From Deroplatys truncata (lineage: Eukaryota > Arthropoda > Insecta > Mantodea > Mantidae): 64,000 bases of DNA. The first letter of the stretch is position 1, and the number at the start of each line of letters is the position of its first letter. This document shows positions 59,969 through 64,000 of this stretch, piece after piece. The DNA is taken from NCBI GenBank assembly GCA_030765065.1, contig CM060980.1, positions 61,178,364 to 61,242,363 on the forward strand, in the 5' to 3' direction. Both the position numbers and the translations under genes were made by a program. The notes under the pieces are model-generated. The model worked only from the letters and a program-made list of their open reading frames with translations. It was not told where the DNA came from and did no database searches.

Positions 59969-60185
59969 TAGTATTAGTGGTAGCAGTAGTAGTAATATTA
60001 GTGTTTATTAGAATTACTAGTAGTAGTGGTGGTGATAGTAGTATTAGTGATAGCAGTAGTAGTAATATTAGTGGTTATTAGAAGTACTAGTAGTCGTGGT
60101 GGTGATTGTAGTATTAGTGGTAGCAATAGTAGTGCTTAGTAGTAGCAGTAGTGGTACCAGTGGTGGTACTAGTAGGTTATAATAA
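59969..60185 (+). repeat. (GTA/GTG)n trinucleotide array, block 3
   Basis: Continuation of the array on the 5' side of LINE copy 2, same phase family; the junction is near 59960. Confidence 0.9.
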
Positions 60186-60839
60186 GCAATTTTGGTGGTG
60201 GTGGTTGAAGCAGTACGTTTTGAGTAGTTAAATAAAATTATAACCATAGATAAAATAAATATTAATAACAGTAGGAATAGTATTGAAAAAGACTGGGAAG
60301 TGAATGTTACTGTAAATGTGGTTAACGGTTGAGTAGACAGTGCCATCAGCGGCCGGAAACAGTTGGTTTTCCCTCTATTGTTAAGTGGCCCGTTAGGTTG
60401 CCTGAAATGCAGATGTGTAGAAAAGGGTCAATGTTCACAAAAGCCAGGTAGGCATCCAATGAAAGAAGCTAGAAATCAGGAATAGTGGAATGGGGAGATA
60501 GGATTTTGAAATAGAAAAACAGGAGAGTTTAGAAAACACACTTCGTCGTGGTAGCTCCTTGGAGATGGTTGTTAGAAAATGTATCGGCGGATAGGTGCGA
60601 TGATATGAAGCGTAGCAATAAGGAAATGCGTGTGTGTGTCGACGCAATAGCAGGAATCATATTTTAAAACGGTTACGGGAAATAAACGAGTAGGAAAATA
60701 AAACAATCGTATTCACCACTAACCTGAGATCCAAGATCCATGCAAATCCCTGAGCTAGTACCGAACCCGGGACCATTCCTGAAAAACCCGTGCCGCCAAA
60801 TAGCCAGTACCCCCGCAGAGAGGCTAAATACCACCGCAC
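60186..60839. other. Non-repeat island within the array
   Basis: About 650 bp of ordinary sequence. The minus strand near 60840-60720 has a GGGTTCGGTAC word that could be a box B, too weak for a SINE call. Confidence 0.45.
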
Positions 60840-60979
60840 GGTGGTGGTGATAATAATAGTAAATAGCAGTAATAGTAGGATGATTGTACTGATGGAGATA
60901 TTACGGAATAGTGATAAGTAGTAGAAATAGCAGTAGTTGTAGTAGTGGTGTTAGTAGAGATGGTGATAGTAGTAGTAGC

Positions 60980-61019
<40 letters not shown>

Positions 61020-61170
61020 GGTGGTGATACTAGTAGTGGTAATGGTTGTTGCAGAGTTTGTAGCGCTGATGGTGATAATGATAGTAGGGTAGTGACAGCG
61101 GTGGTTACTGTAATATTATTAGTAGACGGTGTAAGTGATGGTATCTGTGGTAGTGGTGATTAGTAAATAT
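60840..61170 (+). repeat. Trinucleotide array, block 4, with (AAT)n core
   Basis: GTA/GTG mixtures around an (AAT)n run at about 60978-61017. Confidence 0.9.
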
Positions 61171-62245
61171 TGATCATTCATGTTATTGTCATCAGTGTCT
61201 ACCACCTGTGGTACTGTATAATGAAACACTACTCATTAAATTTGATTAATTATTAGCCAATGATGGCTCTTGCAGATGTGAACAGCGGATTATTTTTAAA
61301 TAACGGGCCAAAGAATAAATATACATAAGTTGGCGAAAATTACCAATACAGGCATTTCGCATTTTTGTTAGATGCAGAATGTAAAACTTCAACAAGTGCA
61401 CTTACTCTTAGTACTACATCATAATTACTACTACCATCACCATCACCATGATTGCTATTACTACTTTCGCCACCATAAACACCATCACCGCTACTTTCAG
61501 TTGATGCCACATCTGGTGTTACTCTCTTACAACCATCACCACCACCTATATAATTTCTGAAATTAGAATACTCTATTGTTTCTCACACACAATGTAATAA
61601 TTAATCACCTTCGTCAGTACTACAGGTTTGAATTTAGTTTACCCCATGGCAGAGAAAATATTTGACAGGTAGTATTTTTTTCAGAAAGTTTGAACCTGTC
61701 CAGAAAGGCTGGTTCTTTCCTGGATGTGTATCTTTATTCCCTTCTCACCCAATGTCACCACCACCAGGTCGAACCCTCGCGAAGAAACCTCCTTTGCCTC
61801 TCGTGGGTTGATTTATTGTAGAATGGCTTTCGAGACGAACCCATAATATGATGCCTCCCTCTCCTGCACACTTCGCCAAAAATATATACGGAATGGAAAT
61901 TCTAATAGACAATTCAGTAAGGCAATAACAGCTGTTGCTGACAGTACTGTTATTTTTCAACTTCTCTTACAGGATTTTTCCTCCAATACGGAATTATGAG
62001 AAAGGAAACAAAGAAGCATCTCATGATACAATAACCAGAACAGTAGACTGTGTTAGTTCATCTTAATCTTAGCAAAATCCTGCATATATAAAACAATCAC
62101 ACAATTTTCTTTGCCCATCATCTTTCTCATAGCTTGTCTAAAAAGCACTGATTACGATAAACATTCTAATTGTTTTAATTGGGTAATACCACGGAAGTAT
62201 ACATTATGTAGACTGAGAAAAAATAAATTAAAAATCTTGCGTTCA
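61171..62245. other. No gene; short CAC/ACT-rich stretch
   Basis: 61420-61553 is rich in CAC, ACT and ACC, i.e. the complement of the array type, so a small piece lies in the opposite orientation. Confidence 0.55.
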
Positions 62246-62650
62246 GAAACCTTCTCTATCCTCTATCGTTTATTAATGTCTATACAAACTATCCTTACGA
62301 AAGTTTATTTTTCCATTTAGTAAATTTTAGATAAGACAAACCTTTGCAGAAATAGCTACATTATAAATTTCGATATACATACAAAGAGAATAGCGATAAA
62401 ATGTTTCATAAATGGACGCTAGCATTATTGGATGCATTTTATAATAAATTAAGAATTACAAAACATTTCCTATCGTAAATGTTACCATTATTACGCGGAA
62501 TGCTTTATAACTTTTCACTTTGTAACCTTAAAAGCTGCCTGACTTAAGAATGGGCATCTTAATTTACGAGTAATATCTCAATATACAGCTATTAGATAAA
62601 ATACAATGCTTCCTCTAGCTTAGTTAAATGGTTGAGAAAGTAGAGGAAAT
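62246..62650 (+). repeat. Diverged family A repeat (subfamily B), partial
   Basis: ACGAAAGTTTATTTTTCCAT and AGAAATAGCTACATTA match the 26.6-kb copy. A GAGAAAGTAGAGG word is near 62640. Strongly diverged. Confidence 0.45.
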
Positions 62651-62712
62651 GAAAACAATTTCTTGTGAATTAATTGTTCTTCCACACTGACATGTGTGTA
62701 GACCAAAAAGAA

Positions 62713-63030
62713 GAATCAGAGGATTGAAAAATTCAGTGCCATAGCCGGGATTTGAACTACGGATCTCCCGATAGAAAGATCTGATAGAGGCTAAACTAAT
62801 GAAGCCCGGGCTTTAAAGTACTTGCGGAATTGTAAGTCACTATTGGGTTATGTCGTCTCAAAACAATTTGAGATCTCTTTGTGGTTTACCGGGAAAAATG
62901 CGAGTCAGTGTAGAATTTAATGTCCTATCAGTAAGTTGCCATGGTAGCTCAGTAATTAGAGCAACCGGTCGAAAACCGGGAGATCAGTGGTTCCCAGCTA
63001 TGGTATTGAAATGTTCAGTCCTCTGATTCT
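62713..63030. mobile_element. Element with inverted tRNA-like arms (family U)
   Basis: The left end AGAATCAGAGGATTGAA and the right TTCAGTCCTCTGATTCT are inverse. Inside each is a tRNA-like part in opposite orientation: minus GTAGTTCAAATCCCGGC at about 62760, and plus ATGGTAGCTCAGTAATTAGA at 62941-62960 with GTGGTTCCCAGC as a decayed box B. The middle resembles the 38.2-38.56 kb element (AGTACTTGCG, GTGGT, CGGGAAAA). It may be two SINEs tail to tail or a fold-back derivative. Confidence 0.62.
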
Positions 63031-64000
63031 ATCTTTTCAACAATTATGTTTTACCATAATCTAACTTGTGCCATTCAAATTGAAAAAATATGTTTTTTTA
63101 AAGAGAGTACGTTAAATCACTAAACTTCTGTCTTAATATCACCTGGTTTAAATATATTACCAAGTAAGAAAACTGAAAAGACCCTTACAGCAAATGAAGA
63201 TTAAGGGCGATCGCATTACACAAAAACAAATTCCAAATAACGCTACATATGAGACATATCCATGCTTCTTAAGGCCAGTAATAATTAAACAGAATAGTAT
63301 GACAGGTACTTATAAGTAGTGGTAAGGGCGCCTGAAGAAGGACGACTATGTCCCATTAAAGTATCTGTACATTAGAATATGTGGGGAATGCTCTTCATGG
63401 GAAAGCAAAAGAGAAGCGCATTACCAAAGTATGTGTTTTGCCCTCTCTTTTTCATGAAGGAGTCTTGTCGTTTTTGACTGCATGTTCATTGGTACCAGGC
63501 ACAGAATTTCTTAAACATTAGGATTAAAGCAAATAAGCTTGAATTGTTACTGGGCTTTAGTCAGGGACGTCGCAGGTAACAAACCACCTCATCCCTCGTA
63601 CAGTCTGTTGGCATTTCCAGAGGCTACGAATTGAAAACGCACCATGGTCGATTTTTATGCGTTATTGGAAACGATTCAAAAACCCACCAATTAGAAGCGC
63701 ACAACATTTCAGCTAATCGACCGTTCAGATCACTCTACACGACGCCCTTGTTTCATCAGAATGAGTTGATTAGCGAGAACGGTTACTAATAAAGGCAACG
63801 ACTGTGTTCTTATCCCCATTTACGAGTATAAGTACAGAAAGCTCCGTGTGTTAGCTAGTGGGGATATTTCTTGGAGTGTACTTTACGGTGTGTAATGCAG
63901 CCATCCATACAGATGAAATATAAGCGCTGTGCTACATGACATTAATATTCCCAGAGATATGAATTAATCAGTAGAGCTCACATTTGCCGATTTTTGTTCC
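63031..64000. other. No feature recognised
   Basis: Nothing supported to the window end. Confidence 0.5.

Noticed and set aside
53205-61170. CRISPR-like or satellite array
   Set aside because: No fixed-length repeat/spacer pattern and a trinucleotide base unit; a eukaryotic simple-repeat region.
62940-63010. A functional tRNA gene
   Set aside because: The box B is decayed (GTGGTTCCCAGC), and a mirror-image tRNA-like arm lies 200 bp away, so it is element-derived.

Overview
The window looks like non-coding, repeat-dense nuclear DNA from an arthropod, most probably an insect. The evidence is AT-rich intergenic sequence, tRNA-headed SINEs with long target-site duplications, insect-type mariner/IS630 and hAT DNA transposons, R1-like and Jockey/CR1-like LINE pieces, and a multi-copy arthropod cysteine-rich protein family present only as a pseudogene. 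A cockroach/termite/stick-insect type genome would fit, but I cannot prove the species. I find no intact host protein-coding gene. The longest informative reading frame (253 aa) is a transposase.

Layout. 0-12 kb: a dispersed repeat called 'family A' here, a SINE with 15-bp target duplications, a MITE, and two related LTR-like fossils that carry heat-shock-type promoters (4.35 kb on plus, 9.9 kb on minus). The second lies against a different LTR-like repeat, which recurs inverted at 34 kb. 13-18 kb: a dead mariner, then 0.7-0.8 kb inverted arms around a 1.6-kb spacer. 18-24 kb: SINEs and a 5'-truncated Jockey/CR1-type LINE. 25.5-28.9 kb: three family A copies and a scrap of Tc1/IS630 transposase. 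30-32 kb: a 5S rRNA + tRNA composite SINE and an internally deleted hAT. 33-41 kb: LTR-like repeat, several SINEs, and one SINE inserted into another. 42-50 kb: family A, the pseudogene, a hAT with a perfect 8-bp target duplication, more SINEs.

51-61 kb is the most distinctive part. A Tc1/mariner-superfamily element, whose transposase has a 41-residue spacing between its last two catalytic Asp residues, ends where about 8 kb of (GTA/GTG)n repeats begins. Two related but diverged R1-like LINE copies sit inside this array on the same strand, and both end 3' in a TTTTCCCC terminus followed by CTA-type repeat. This suggests a LINE lineage that targets a trinucleotide microsatellite, as Waldo and Mino of the R1 clade target other simple repeats.

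No genes here act together as a pathway. The organisation is one of transposons inserting into, truncating and mobilising each other. All homology statements come from reading the sequence by eye and from recall of the families; no database search was run.
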